Assembly: GCA_037693485.1 (NCBI GenBank)
Contig: CM075347.1
Coordinates: 137,300,501 to 137,364,500 of the forward strand
Reading direction: 5' to 3'
Source of the DNA: Kitagawia praeruptora
Lineage: Eukaryota > Streptophyta > Magnoliopsida > Apiales > Apiaceae
Length of the DNA: 64,000 nt
Positions 22,038 through 33,767 of the stretch are shown piece after piece. The translations under genes were made by a program, and so were the position numbers. How positions within the stretch are numbered: position 1 is the first letter of the stretch; each line of letters begins with the position of its first letter. A model generated the notes under the pieces. That model searched no databases. It was not told where the DNA came from and worked only from the letters and a program-made list of their open reading frames with translations.

Positions 22038-23136
22038 TAGGGCTGAAAACGAATCCGAGTAATCCGGATTCGAATCGGATCCGGTTCGGTAAAAAACGAA
22101 TATTACTCGTATTCGAATAAAATTCGGACGAATTCGAGTCCTATTTTATTATTCGAATATAATTCGAGTCGGATCTGACCATACAATTATTCGTTCGTAT
22201 TTTGATTCGAAAACTCGGTCAAAATTCGAGTACTCGTCTCTGATTCGTTCGTTTAGATTCGAATTACAAAAAATACATACACATATAATATACTGATATA
22301 TTTATATTATAATTATTAACTAAATATAGAGCCATAATTCAGGGATTGCTGTCTGGGATAAAATCTCAGTTAATGATACATGGACCATACATAGACAAAT
22401 TAAACCACTAAAGCCATAAATTAAGGTAGCCACTAATTAATAAAACAATCCTTCCCTCCTCTGTTTTTCAAACCCACCATCTCTTCTCTTCCAACTGCTC
22501 ACAACACCCACCTTCAGAACACCCCAATCTTTTCCACCATCCCCTTCACTCCTCTCTCTCTCCCGGCGCAGCTCTCCTCCGCATCGCCATCTGCCACCGT
22601 TCTTCACGCTACCTCCTCTATTCCTCCGTTCATCTCCCCCTCCATTCCATCCACTCCCCTGCCTTCAACGCACACAACACTCACAGCCTTCCCTTTTACT
22701 CCGACAGCCCTCCTCTGTTCTTCATCAACAAACCCGCCGTAACCATCCATCTCCACTCCGCCTTCATCCCACCTCCGTCCATTTCTTTCAACCCACCAGC
22801 TCTAATTATAGTATTTTGAATGGATGAGTCATGAGTATTCTTTGTGGCGAATAACTTTATTACATTTATGTAAATAACTTTTTCGCATGTTGCTATGTGA
22901 TTATTTTAGAGCCGAATATCGAATCCAAACGAGTAGTTCGATAAATACAAATTATTCAATATTTATTCGAATAGAGTCGAATCGAATACGAATATTAATA
23001 AACGAACCCGAGTCGAATATGACCAAGTTTTTTTAAAAATACTCGAATCCGAGTCGAATAAGACCGAGTATTTAAAAATTCGAGTAGAATCTGACCACAT
23101 GTATATTCGAAGATGTTCGACTCGTTTACACCCCTA
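22038..23136. mobile_element. hAT-like non-autonomous element nested in the CACTA
   Basis: The ends TAGGGCTGAAAACGAATCCG and, inverted, TAGGGGTGTAAACGAGTCG are hAT-type. A perfect 8-bp duplication, AAAATGGC, flanks the element (22030-22037 and 23137-23144). About 1.1 kb long, it has no transposase. Both arms contain many CGAATCCGAGT-type repeats. A C-rich block (22448-22790) differs sharply in composition from the rest. Confidence 0.93.
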
Positions 23137-23173
23137 AAAATGGCAGTCAAATTTAGCCGAGATTCTAGTAGTG

Positions 23174-23283
23174 TTCGTTATCTTGCAAAAATAAGTTACT
23201 TATTTCAGAAAAAAGTACATATTTTCTAAATTTCTTCCAGAATAAGTAACTTATTTCTGAAAAATAAGATTTTCTAAACGGGC
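23174..23283. mobile_element. Right half of the MITE split by the CACTA element
   Basis: Two copies of AATAAGT(A)ACTTATTTC-type sequence lead to a TTTTCTAAACGGGCCC end, the inverted counterpart of about 16459-16567. Confidence 0.5.
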
Positions 23284-23489
23284 CCAAAGTTTGTATTCCT
23301 TCTCAAGTAGCCACCGGTTTGATTCAATTAATATAATTAAACCTTATTTGGGTACACACACGCAAAAAAACCGATCGAAAGTTAAATAAAAATCTTAGCA
23401 AATTATTTAATTGATATATACTTACTACAGTATTTTAATTGATACTTTTTAAATAGTTTAATATCAATTAGTACAAAAAACTTTTCCGT
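23284..23489. other. AT-rich spacer
   Basis: No gene or repeat was recognised here. Confidence 0.4.
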
Positions 23490-23774
23490 AAGGATAATTA
23501 AAATATAGGGCTGTTTTCATAAATATATAGGAAAAAGTAAATTTTTGCACATTTACTTTTGTTAAGAATAATTATTTGCAATTTTACCAATCTAAGTTTC
23601 AAAATTGCAAAAATACTAGATATTAAGGTTCCCCTTTCCCTCCCCTTCTTTCCTCTTTTTTTTTTGTTGGGTTCCAAGGCCCGCAGAGGCATATTCAACT
23701 GAATACAACCACATGCAACTAAATTTCTAATTTGAAGTTCCATTTTTCAGTTATCATTTACGACCTCTTTTTCA

Positions 23775-23778
<4 letters not shown>
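23490..23778 (-). repeat. Short copy of a TA-flanked repeat family
   Basis: Read on minus, it begins next to a TA microsatellite with AAGTTGAAAAAGAGGTCG, then CTGAAAAATGGAACTTCAAA and TAGTTGCATGTGGTTG. It ends in GCAATTTTGAAACTTAGATT and nearby text. The same order of blocks occurs at 61871-63069, which has a long tandem array in the middle. Confidence 0.75.

Positions 23779-23822
<44 letters not shown>
23779..23822. repeat. TA dinucleotide microsatellite
   Basis: About 22 TA units separate the end of one repeat family from the start of the next. Confidence 0.95.
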
Positions 23823-23825
<3 letters not shown>

Positions 23826-23935
23826 TAAAGTTCTATGGAGTACTCATTTAATTGGAATACTTGGAGTACATATATATTTTGCATTCAAAATATTGCAAAC
23901 TTTATTATTTTGCAAATCCACAAAACTTTACCTTT
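23823..23935. mobile_element. Left end of a TA-flanked element split by the large CACTA
   Basis: AAAGTTCTATGGAGTACTC and the following text partly match, in inverted orientation, the sequence before the TA tract at 55722. Shared words include TTCTA, GAGTACT and TTAA. I infer one element whose halves are separated by the second CACTA element. The inverted match is imperfect. Confidence 0.4.
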
Positions 23936-23939
23936 CGAG

Positions 23940-25105
23940 TTAAATTAACCTTTGGTGAACTTGTCTTCCCTCCTCCGATCAAGTATCTTGGTCACGCAAC
24001 AAATGTTCCTTTGGCTTGTTGCACAGTGGTTATCTCATCTCCAATCGGGAACGGGATCCGAACGTCTCCCTTAATTGCTCTAGTGATGGACACTCTTGCA
24101 TTCTCTTCACCAAGCGGTATAGAATGAATGGTTTGTACCCGTCCTTCAATAACTGGAACATCAACAATCGTTGCATAAGCAACGATGTTGGTCAAGGATC
24201 CAACTGCCAGTTGAACTTCCTTGTCTTCCTCCAACACTTCAACCTCCTCCACCCTATAACACTTGTCCACCATCTTCTCTTCCTTTTCATCCTCCGCAAC
24301 AACAACACAATTGCCCAAATCAACAACCAGCATAATTTTTTCTGGAACATCCAGCTCTGTACCATCTTCAACATCCAACTTCTTCTTTTCTTCAAAATCC
24401 AACTGTATACCATCTTCAACATCCACCTGCATACCATCTTCAACATCTAACTTCTTTTTCACATTATGAGAGACATTAATCATAGCCATCCTCTTCGAAT
24501 TAGAGCAGCTTGCTTATTGGGAACCATCAACTGGGCTGGCCCCCATCCGACGAGTCTGTTCAAGTATCTCAACTTTAAACTTCTGCACTTCAGCTGTCCA
24601 ATATGCATCTCTCTCTTGAATAATTTTCGATGCCTCCTCTGCCCAAACTTTTTGTACCCCCTCCTTTATCATCTCCTCAACAAACCTTTGATCAATAGAC
24701 CCCCTCATTTTTTTCTTCTGCCTTGGAAGATCAAAGTAGACCGTCGATTTCACATGGACTCCCTGTCCACGCACTCTTCCTCCATGTTCCGGGTTACCCA
24801 ATACCTTAGCCAACACATCATCAACACCATCCTCCACCATACTCCCTTCACTTACTTCTTTTTTCATCTTCTCCTAAAAAAGGTCAAAATGGAAGTAGTT
24901 AGTGAATCAGATAAGCTTGATGAAATTTTTTTAAATAAATACAAATCAATAACTTACTATTGCCTCTGCTTTTTCTCTGGTCTCGTCGCTTTTAAAATTT
25001 CCAAATTTGTCCTTCCTAGCAAGGACCCATGCTGTTGATCGATCCCTTGATATATCTGGATGCTTTTCGGCCTACACGTACAAAATTGGCTGGATTAGGC
25101 ATATA
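23940..25105 (-). pseudogene. tnpA-like (plant Transposase_24) gene, 3' exons
   Basis: An upstream exon ends near 24980 and encodes HPDISRDRSTAWVLARKDK. A GT-AG intron of about 100 bp follows. The last exon, from about 24875, encodes LGNPEHGGRVRGQG and VYFDLPRQKKK, then a coiled RDAYWTAEVQKFKVEIL segment, then Asp/Glu-rich KLDVEDG repeats. It ends in QLAVGSLTNIVAYATI, NARVSITRAI and PFPIGDEITTV. These are the ordered hallmarks of the CACTA-associated Transposase_24 protein, thought to bind subterminal repeats. A TAA after DGSQ (near 24514) and a TGA after GTFVA (near 23992) interrupt the last exon. The 5' half lies at 44411-45560 beyond the Tat-like insertion. Confidence 0.8.
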
Positions 25106-25110
25106 TCTTG

Positions 25111-25922
25111 TGTTGTGCCCAAAATCTCCATGGGCTAGATTTAGGCCCATTGGGCTTAAGGATCCAATCCGTATGATTAATATGGGTTATGATTGAGGTC
25201 CCTTAAGTTAAATGGGGCTAAATAGCACGTGAAATAGATCTGGACAGGTTCAGCTTCCCGAGAGACAGCTTCCTGCAGACAGCATCCCGAGAAACAGGTT
25301 CCTGCAGACAGGTTCCTGAGAGACAGCTTCCTGTACGAGAACAGAATTATGCCAGCAGATTTATAGTATGATTAAGCCTCCTATTCTTTAGGAGCAAGTT
25401 ATGAACGTCAACTCCTTGTTGGAATGTATTCCTTGGGCGCAGATGATCCTCGGATACTTCTAATAAGACAATAACTAGTAAACACACTCATAGTCGGACT
25501 AGAACTCGAGTTCTATTCGACTTAGGTCGCCTATTCGTGGCTGAATCTGGAGAAAAGGACTTCCCCACGAATTAGGAACCTGCATATTGCCGCCTAACCA
25601 GACTTCTAGTCTAAAAAGAACTACGTGAACTTGATCCCTATATAAGCAAGGGTACGTAGGCACCTTGAGAACACGGTTACAAGCCTTGCGAGACTCCTAT
25701 GAGATTCTGGCTAACATGTTTTACAAGCCTCGCAATACACCTACGAGATTCTTGAGAACACACGACACAAGCCTCAAGGGAACTCGCGAGATTCTTGTAA
25801 ACGCTCTCGAGCTCAGTTCAACCCCTACAAAAAACCTCCATTCTCCATAGATTAGTTGATCGTTAGCCTTTACAACTCACCATAAACCTCTCAAAAGTTG
25901 TTACGAAATCCACTCATCAACA
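25111..25922 (+). repeat. 5' LTR of the Tat-like element
   Basis: It runs from TGTTGTGCCC to CTCATCAACA. A TATATAA box at 25639-25645 is followed by GGTACGTAGGCACC. An internal CAGCTTCCCGAG/CAGCTTCCTGCAG region is locally repetitive. Confidence 0.93.
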
Positions 25923-25941
25923 TTGGCGCTAGAAGGAGGGG
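25923..25941 (+). other. Primer binding site of the Tat-like element
   Basis: TTGGCGCTAGAAGGAGGGG is identical to the site of the 3.4 kb element at 9272. Confidence 0.8.
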
Positions 25942-25967
25942 AGAGTTATCATCTTAAGAGTGGAAAG

Positions 25968-27404
25968 ATGGCAGGCAGTTCTGATAGCGAAGCAACACAA
26001 TCTGTAGAGAAAGATCAAACCCCGAAATCAAAGAAGATTACTCCTGCTGACGTCCTACAGCATCTAAAGTCGATTGAAGAAAGGCTTACAACCCTCGAAC
26101 AAATAACACCGAAGAAGAAGAAGAAGAAGAAGAAGTCGAAGTTAACAGCTGGTAAGAAGGGTAAAAAAGCTAAGATTAATCCCAAGCAGTTAGGCGTCGA
26201 TGAAGAAGAACGTGAAGAAAAGGCTGAGGAGGAGATCGAAGACCCAAAGAAAGATACTGAAGGTGAACCGAAGGATAAACAACCTCTTGTTAAGGAACCT
26301 TCCATCGAGATAATTAAAGATGATTCAAGTTCAGTCGAGATCGCGAACGATTCGTGTATAGCAGATTCACACGAAGCCGATGATAAAGATAGGGAAGCAA
26401 AGGATGGTGAAGCTGGTGATTTGAATGCTGAAGACATCAAGAAGATTCTAGTGAAACTCAAGGAAGAAAAGCAGTCAATAACAGGTGCGATGACCTCATC
26501 TCCATTCACTAAGAAGGTTAGAAAATCCCCGTTACCTAAATCATATCGTATGTCAAACGAGTTTAAATTTGATGGCACTACGGATCCTGTGGAGTATCTG
26601 GGTCGTTTCAATACCGAGATGGATGTTTATCAAGTTAAGGAGCCAACAAGGTGTAGATTATTGGATGCAACCCTTTATGGTGGAGCTCATCAGTGGTTTA
26701 AGAGGTTACCATCAGATTCTATAAATTCCTGGGAGAATATGGGGAAACTCTTCGTTACTCAGTTTAGAGCTTCCATCGCTTTTACACCCCCAACCATCAC
26801 CTTGGCCAACATCAAGCAGAGAGTAGATGAGACCTTGACAGAGTACCTCAAACGTTTCAATGCAGAGGTTCCCAGAGTTAAGAAAGCTCCTGACGAGGTC
26901 ATTATGAGCTTCCTGATTGCTGGAGTTAGAGCTGGTTCAGACTTCTGGAAGGAGTTACAAGTACACGAACCTAGTACACTAGTTGATTTCTACAAAAAAG
27001 CTGAACTATATAAGTGTGTGGAAGAATCCTTGTTGAAGTTGAGAGAAATAGAAGATCTTGGAGATGAAGCTAGTCACAAAGGAAGCAAGCGAGAGAGGTC
27101 TCCAAGCCCGCAAGCATATGTTATTGGGGATCGAGCTTCCTCCAAAAGAAGTAAAGCAAATTTGAAGACAAAGTGCGATAGTTATACCTCTTTGGTTGCT
27201 CCAGTGGACCACATCTTCACGGTTTATGGGAAAGAAGGAATATTTGTAAAGCCTGCACCTTTACCAGTAGGAGCAAGGAAAGATCTAAAGAAATATTGTG
27301 ACTTCCATGAGGATAATTGCCATGATACTTCTGAATGTAGAGCACTGAAAGACCAAATTGAGGAATTGATTAAAGATGGGAAGCTCGCGGAATGGATAGC
27401 TTGA
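25968..27404 (+). CDS. gag: Ty3/gypsy Tat-like Gag polyprotein
   Basis: This structural capsid/nucleocapsid protein packages the element RNA. The first ATG is at 25968, giving 478 residues; the open frame extends upstream without an ATG. The N-terminal 165 residues are Lys/Glu/Asp-rich, with a run of eight or more lysines near residue 50. The capsid domain (retrotransposon gag type) lies at about 190-345: NEFKFDGTTDPVEYLGRF, GAHQWFKRLP, LFVTQFRAS, LTEYLKRFN and DFYKKAELYK. A C-terminal knuckle-like motif, KYCDFHEDNCHDTSEC, sits at about 441-456, followed by LKDQIEELIKDGKL. It ends with a TGA and no pol follows. The frame is intact despite the LTR age, so it may still be under use or simply young. 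Confidence 0.9.
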   Translation: MAGSSDSEATQSVEKDQTPKSKKITPADVLQHLKSIEERLTTLEQITPKKKKKKKKSKLTAGKKGKKAKINPKQLGVDEEEREEKAEEEIEDPKKDTEGEPKDKQPLVKEPSIEIIKDDSSSVEIANDSCIADSHEADDKDREAKDGEAGDLNAEDIKKILVKLKEEKQSITGAMTSSPFTKKVRKSPLPKSYRMSNEFKFDGTTDPVEYLGRFNTEMDVYQVKEPTRCRLLDATLYGGAHQWFKRLPSDSINSWENMGKLFVTQFRASIAFTPPTITLANIKQRVDETLTEYLKRFNAEVPRVKKAPDEVIMSFLIAGVRAGSDFWKELQVHEPSTLVDFYKKAELYKCVEESLLKLREIEDLGDEASHKGSKRERSPSPQAYVIGDRASSKRSKANLKTKCDSYTSLVAPVDHIFTVYGKEGIFVKPAPLPVGARKDLKKYCDFHEDNCHDTSECRALKDQIEELIKDGKLAEWIA

Positions 27405-29492
27405 GCCAAATTGAAAGTTTAAGAGTTTTTTTTTAAAAGTAGAGTTGAGAGACCTTTATTTATATATGTATTTCCTTCTTAGAACTGGGGGGTAGTGCAT
27501 GTATACCTCCCTAGTAAGCAAACCTATTTCTTTCGAGTAGTTTTCAACGAAATTATTAGTAGTTCTTTTCCTTGTATTACGTAATACATGAGCTTATATT
27601 TAGCTTGTAAAACAAGGAACGTACCTCATTCAATTCAGTGACCTGCGAGAAATACCTCGCAATTAATCTCTTTAAATATCTCTTGTTTCTTACAATGAGT
27701 TAGCTCGCGTAAGCTTAGAGGTGCTGTATTGGGATATTTGTATAGAGGTTCATTCTCAACATGTTTCGTGAGAAGTTAAAGAAGAAAAGAGAAGATATGT
27801 TAAAGCTACAAGCAGGAATGATGTAATTATAGTATCTATTCGAGTGTTAAGGAAAATTCGACATAGTTGAAGATTTTGATGAAGAGTAGCTACAAGAATA
27901 TGATATGAGCATCTTGAAGCAAACACGCAGTACTCAACTTCATGGATGAATATTCAACGACTTATTAGAGATTATCGAAGAATTGTGAAGCTTACCGGAG
28001 TTAGTTCTTCATCAAAGACAAGCCTCCCTGAAGAACTGGGGGGTAGTATGATTACTATTGGACGTGGTACTTTGAAAATTGAGGATTTCAAAATTTTGAG
28101 AATTCAGATCATGAACCTCACCATCAGGTCCAGGAAGCTCGTGATTTGATTCAGGAACCTCATGGCTAGGATGCAGTTTAGAAACCTCATAGCTCATATT
28201 TGGTTCAAGAACCTTGAGGATTGATTTGGTCTAGTATCTTGAAGAGCAGCATGATTGCATCAGGAACACGTCAATGAGTTTTCAAATCTTAACGGAGGCT
28301 TCCACTTCACATCTGATCAGTCTACAGAAAGATCCAGGTGATTCATCTCCTTTTATGCTAAGATATTCGTAGAAAACCTCCCAGGTACGCTCAGCAAACT
28401 CTTACTATACCTAAAGCATGCTTAAACATCTATGATATTGTGGTCGTATATGCGATAAAGTTATGATTATGTATTGATTATGTTTCTAGATGTTAGAATG
28501 CACATGTACCTAACATATTACAGGTTCCTTATATTTACCTGCACCTCGCAGGTTCCTTGATATTTACCTGTACCTCGCAGGTTCCTTGATATTTACCTGT
28601 AGCTTACAGGTTCCATGTATTTACCTTGAGTTAACAGGTTTTGTGTTACTCACCTGAAGCTCATAGGTAACAGCTTCCAGGTCTAGTTGCATTTATATAT
28701 GTCTAGTGGATTACTCGTTATTTTCTTGTAACTGACATCTTGCAGGTTCATTATTATATACCTGAAGCTTGTATGTAATAGCTTCCTAGTTCATTGACAT
28801 TTGTTAGAAGCCAATTGTTGACAGTTTCTGATTAGCAGCTTCCTACTTGAAGTTCCCAACTAGCCGATACCTGAATAGAGGAAAGTGTACTTGCAGCAAG
28901 AGCTCCATGCCTTTAGAGGATTAATCTAGTGCCCTTTCTGGATTCTCTTTGTGCTCCATCCAAGGATTCACTTAGAGCCCAGAAGGACTCACCAGGCTCC
29001 CTAAGCATATCCATGTATTAACCCAGTGCCCTTATGGATTCTCTATATGCCCGTATAGGTTCACTTAGAGCCCAAAAGGATTCACTTGGTGCTTCATGCA
29101 TCCATGCGCATTTGTTTGGTATCCCTAATGGATTCTCTTTGTATCCTTTTAGGGATTCATTTGGTGCCCAATTGGTTTCGGTTTATGTCCTAAGCAGAGG
29201 TTCATATAAACAACCAGTTGGATTCACCTTATGTCCTTAAAAGGATTTGCATAGAGCCCAGAAAGATTCACCTAGAAAAGCCCTGTCAGCTACATGCACT
29301 CGATAGCCAGAAAAGACTTGCAAGCATGAAAGATTCATCTCGAAAAGCCCTACGAATCGTAGGCACACATTCAAAAGTCCCATAAGCATGTGGGCACCTA
29401 GTTAAGGGTTTTGGGAACCTAAGCATGGGTAACCTAACCTAGAGTTCGCTTGTACTTGAAAAGCCTTTAAAGGGATTTACCTTGTGCCCATA
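27405..29492 (+). other. Non-coding, repeat-rich interior of the Tat-like element (left part)
   Basis: No retrotransposon protein is encoded. Polypurine-like words GAACTGGGGGGTAGT occur at about 27484 and 28033. Between 28520 and 28780 are units of about 34 bp of the type CAGGTTCCTTGATATTTACC, whose CAGGT and ACCTG arms could pair. From about 28920 to 29490 are degenerate repeats of GGATTCACTTGGTGCCC-type words about 30 bases apart. Tat-lineage elements are known to carry tandem repeats after their coding region. Confidence 0.75.
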
Positions 29493-29497
29493 CGGAT

Positions 29498-30227
29498 TGT
29501 TAACTCGAATAACTTGTAGAAGGGGGGGTTGAATACAAGTTATATAATCGTGTCTGATTTTTGCTTGATTATATGAACAAGAATAAACGAATGAATCAAA
29601 CTCTTGTTTGTATTAATAAGATCAAATACAAACTCTACCAAAGGTGTACAATACCTTTAGCAGCTACTGACAATACAAATCTCTCTCTCTGTTTGTTTCG
29701 AACTCTCGAATACAAACCTTATACAGAGCTACGCACATTCACTTGTTCGACTCACTAGCTACAATGATATTGAGAGAGTATTTATAATGCTACCTATCAA
29801 CTAATAACAGAAAGATATAATCTATACATGAAAATGTTCTGCCTTCTAGTCGATAGTTTCCATCAATAAAAAACTCTTTCCTTCATAATATCTTCTTGCT
29901 TGTTCTTCAAACAACGATCTTGTTTTATAGCACTTGCCAGTTTTTGTAGTATCCATAATGACATCATCAGTAACACGACTGATATCAGGATCTGTACACT
30001 GCATCAGTATCTGATCAACCATCAGTATTAGACCGTCATCAGGATTTGCCCTTTGTTCCTGACATGTAGTCTCCGATACACTGTTCATTCCTGACTAAAC
30101 AATACAGATAACTGTCTTACACATAAATCCTATATACAGTGCTAAATCCTTTATAAGATCAGGATTACAAGAAGTATAATGTGTAAATTCTATTCTTAAC
30201 ATCACAACTTATGAATTATTCCTAACA
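29498..30227 (-). repeat. 3' LTR of the SIRE-like element
   Basis: TGTTAACTCG...TTCCTAACA. On minus a TATAAATA box lies at 29779-29786. Open frames on both strands within it are repeated in the other LTR and are not genes. Confidence 0.93.
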
Positions 30228-30243
30228 ATCTCCCCTATTTATG
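30228..30243 (-). other. Polypurine tract of the SIRE-like element
   Basis: On minus this reads AATAGGGGAGAT directly before the 3' LTR, the usual form in Ty1/copia elements. Confidence 0.8.
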
Positions 30244-30443
30244 CTTTAAAATCTGAAGCATAAATCTAAGTTGTAGATGTCAAAACATATAACAATACAA
30301 CCAGAATAGAATTTATGAATGTAAAATTATGAAGTTAAGTACCTTCTTCCCAGATGTAGACATTTATCTAGTACTTAGAAGAAAGAATTTTAACTATTAA
30401 TGCTGCTCTTCCTTTACCACTTCCTAGCTGAGATTCACCACTG

Positions 30444-33400
30444 TCACTCCTGCTGGTTCTTGTTTTTACTACCCTTTGTCTGCTCTTTATCTCCCCCAGC
30501 TTTATCATCCTCAGTCTGGTGGTGTTGTTGTTGTTGTCTTTGAATTATCTTTATCTCCCCCTTTTTGACATCAGCATCATTAATTCCAAGAGATTCAGAA
30601 ACAGAACAAATGAGATTCATAAGAACTGCTTGATTTTCCATAATTGTGACTTGGTTATCTTCAAGTGATTGAAGTCTTGTTTGAATAGCAATTTGAGAAT
30701 TCTGAATATCTTTCAAAACATCAGAATGAACTTCAATGTTGGAAGTGCTTCTAGTATCTCCAGTATCAGAATCAGAAAGAACTGTATCTTCAAGTCTTGT
30801 AGAAGAAGTTGCTTGAGTTGTATGATATTCAAGTAATAAAACCTGATTAGAAGTATCAACATCTTCATCTTTCTGTTCTGGAACTGAAACATGATCACCA
30901 TCTCCTTCACCAGTATTCTGTGTACTAACATCTTCAAATCCTGACTCCTCCTTAGAGTGATCAGAGACTGTTGATGTCTCAATTCTAGCTGATATTGGAA
31001 GTACATACAAAGGAACACTAGGATCATTAGGAACTTCATCTGGTACATATGTATCAAGAGATTGCTTTATCCTGGCACCTCTTCTGTTAATGATTCCTGC
31101 AAGCCTCTCCTTTTGCTTCTGAGCTTTAACTTCTGGCTTTGCATTGTGATGTGCTAGGTCATTCTTCTGATACATTTTGATGAATGAATAAGTACCAGCA
31201 TCCATACCCAAATTTTCAGACCAAGATTCAGGAAAAACCTGATCCCAGAAATCAAATGATGGTTTCCTAATTTTCTCTTCCTCACTATGGAGTTGATCAT
31301 CCATACCCTCATTCTCACTTTGACTTACTAAAGTCAACACTCTTTCTACCTCACCTTTTGCCTGGTCAGGAGCCAGCCGCTCAAATTGTGGATCTAAGTC
31401 CATCTTTTCAAGTGTATCACTCAAATTTAGATAAGTGCTCTCATGACCTACAGAAAAATAGGGTTTAGAAGGAGTTTTTATACCTGAACTCACATGGAGA
31501 GAGGGTTCCTCATATGGCATGTGGCTTGAGGTTTTCTCCAAGGAGTGAGCTGCTATAGTCTCTGAACCCTTACAATCATCTTCTTTCCTTTCAGAAACTA
31601 CAGGCTCCAGTATTCCACTTTCAGGTTCTTTACTAGACTCTGATGTCTTCAGTAATACTTCATTAGACACCATAGTTAGTACATCACCGTCTTTAAGTGT
31701 TATTTGCTGAGACACACCCTCAAGGTGGATAGACTCTGACTGAACAAAATTTGTTTGATCTTCAGAAAAATCAACCAAAGTCATTCCTCCCATATCATAG
31801 GGTATCTCACTTGCATTCTCAGTCATCACAGAAGTCCTTTCAACATCAGCTATCACAGCTCCTGAGTCATCCTTCCTCTGACTAGATGGTTCTTGTGTTG
31901 CAGTGACTGTGACCTGATCTTTCCTACTATTCACCACTGGTGCAATAGTAACTTCTGTTGACTGCTTCTCTCTATCTACTTCCTCCAGTTGTTCACCTTG
32001 AGCTGAAGCATCTTCAATAATGACATCCTTGTCAAATAAATATGCATGAAGTGATTGAAGTGCACCATGCTTCGAGAGTCCAAATTTCTTGACTAATTGT
32101 CTTCTGATAGACACATAGAAATACATCTTCATTAAGTCAATTCTTTGATGTAGAAGTCCATATTCATCTGGAAATAAAAGTTTTGGTACTCTTTCAACCA
32201 GAAAATCTAGAACAGGCCTTGACAACTTCACTTTGAGAGAAATTAGTCCCATAGCCCGTCTGTATGATAATGTAGTTTCCCATGAAGAATCAATATCCAG
32301 ATCTCTCTTGTCAAATACTGACATAGGTGTAGCTTGATTTGTAGAAACCTGCATGATATTAGTTGGACTAGACTCTGTGTGTGTAGGTGACAATTGAATC
32401 TTTCTCCTTGTTCTCCTGGTATAGTGAGCAAAAGATTTATCCTGAGAAGACTCAAGAGGTGTAGACACAGAAGTGATCTTGGGATGAGATCTTTGTTCAA
32501 TAGACACAGTCTTTTGAGAGACAGTATCTAGTAACTGTTTTCCCTTTTTAAGAACTACAGTCTTTTGAGAGACTGCAGCCTGGCTGTGACTAGGTTTTTC
32601 ATCTCTCTGTGCTAACAAAGAAAGTTGAATTGCAGCCTTCAATTCTGCTCTCTCAGCAAGAGTTAAATCATCATCATCTTCACTAGAATTACTACTACTA
32701 CTTGACACAACAAATCTTCTCTTCCTTACAACTGATGTCTTTTGAGAAACACCAGAGGTTGGTTTCTGTGAAACAATAGGCTGTGGATCAAAATTTGGTT
32801 CTTGAATTGTTTCAGAGACTATAATGTTTTGGGCTACTTGGGTAGACACAGGTGGGTTCTCCTCCAATTGAGATTCCTGGTCCATTTCACCACAAAAGAA
32901 AGAAGAATTGTAGAAAGTAGGAAGATGAGTTTTAAGAATTACCTGAACATGATGTGGATAATGAATTGCAGGTATTTCATCTAGATTCTTTTCATTGTCC
33001 TTCTTTGTAATATCAGAGAAAATTCTCTTTTGCTGTTCATAAGAAGAAACACAATGTTCTCTACCAAATCTAGTTTCAACATCAGGAATAAAATGGTTAA
33101 TAAACATTTGCATAAATCTATGATAATAAACCATTTTCCTATTTTGATCTCTTGACCCAAGTTTAATACTCATCTGACTTAAGATAATATGACCAATGTT
33201 GATTACTCTATCATAAAGCAAACTATAAGCAATATGTGATGTAACAGAAGTAATTTGCTGAAAAGAACTACATTTGCCAGTAAAACATTTAGCAATTTGA
33301 TCAAAGTAAAAAGACCATTCCTTTCTAAGAAAAGACCTATTCAACTAGCTCATGTTATCTAGAGATCCACTATAACCTAATTCAGACAACATAGTTCTTA

Positions 33401-33767
33401 TATTATCATCAGATGGTTCACTTACATAACTATCAGTAACAGGTAAGCAAAGTACTGAATTAACAACAGATTCAGTAATGTCAAATGAATCTTGTCCTAA
33501 ATGTAGAACAATCTTACCTGATTGACTCTGAGTAGAATCAATTACCTCAGCATTCTCCCAAGCTTGTGAAACAGCTACTTGATTAATCTGTGGAGATGCT
33601 GTCAATGCATAACTTAATGGTCCATACGCCAGAAAGTCCATGATTGGATGAAAATCAGATGACACTCCTTCCTTGTTGGTGATAGCTGCAACATGATTGT
33701 TTGTCATAAAATCAAAGTCACCAAACTTGAAGGCTACTGATTTAGGTAATCTTCTCTGAGCTGCCAT
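30444..33767 (-). pseudogene. Third ORF downstream of pol (SIRE env-like/unknown), one nonsense codon
   Basis: The reading starts at 33767 (MAAQRRLPKSVAFKFGDFDF...) and runs about 1100 codons to 30444, with a TAG at 33345-33347 after LDNMS. SIRE-lineage elements carry an extra, sometimes called env-like, ORF in this place; its function is unknown. The N-terminal 300 residues look folded. The middle is Ser/Thr/Glu-rich and repetitive (SQKT motifs around KKGKQLLDTVSQKT). The C-terminus has a coiled-coil-like stretch (QTRLQSLEDNQVTIMENQAVL) followed by a polar Gln/Lys tail. I see no convincing signal peptide or membrane segment, so the env label is weak here. Confidence 0.75.

Larger units (their letters stand above)
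16568..23173 (+). mobile_element. Non-autonomous CACTA (En/Spm) transposon with captured gene fragments
   Basis: The ends CACTACAAGAAAACACGGG and, inverted, CACTACTAGAATCTCGGC are typical CACTA termini. A 3-bp duplication, TTC, flanks them (16565-16567 and 23174-23176). Subterminal AGTCGAATTTA-type motifs occur at both ends. There is no TNP2 or tnpA gene inside, so it depends on a helper. The interior has a 176-bp tandem array, a kinase gene fragment, a glutamine synthetase exon and a nested hAT-like element. The orientation given follows the captured fragments. Confidence 0.93.

Noticed and set aside
24016..25038. Plus-strand open frames opposite the tnpA-like exons
   Set aside because: They are mirror frames of the minus-strand coding sequence, which has the recognisable Transposase_24 blocks and splice sites.
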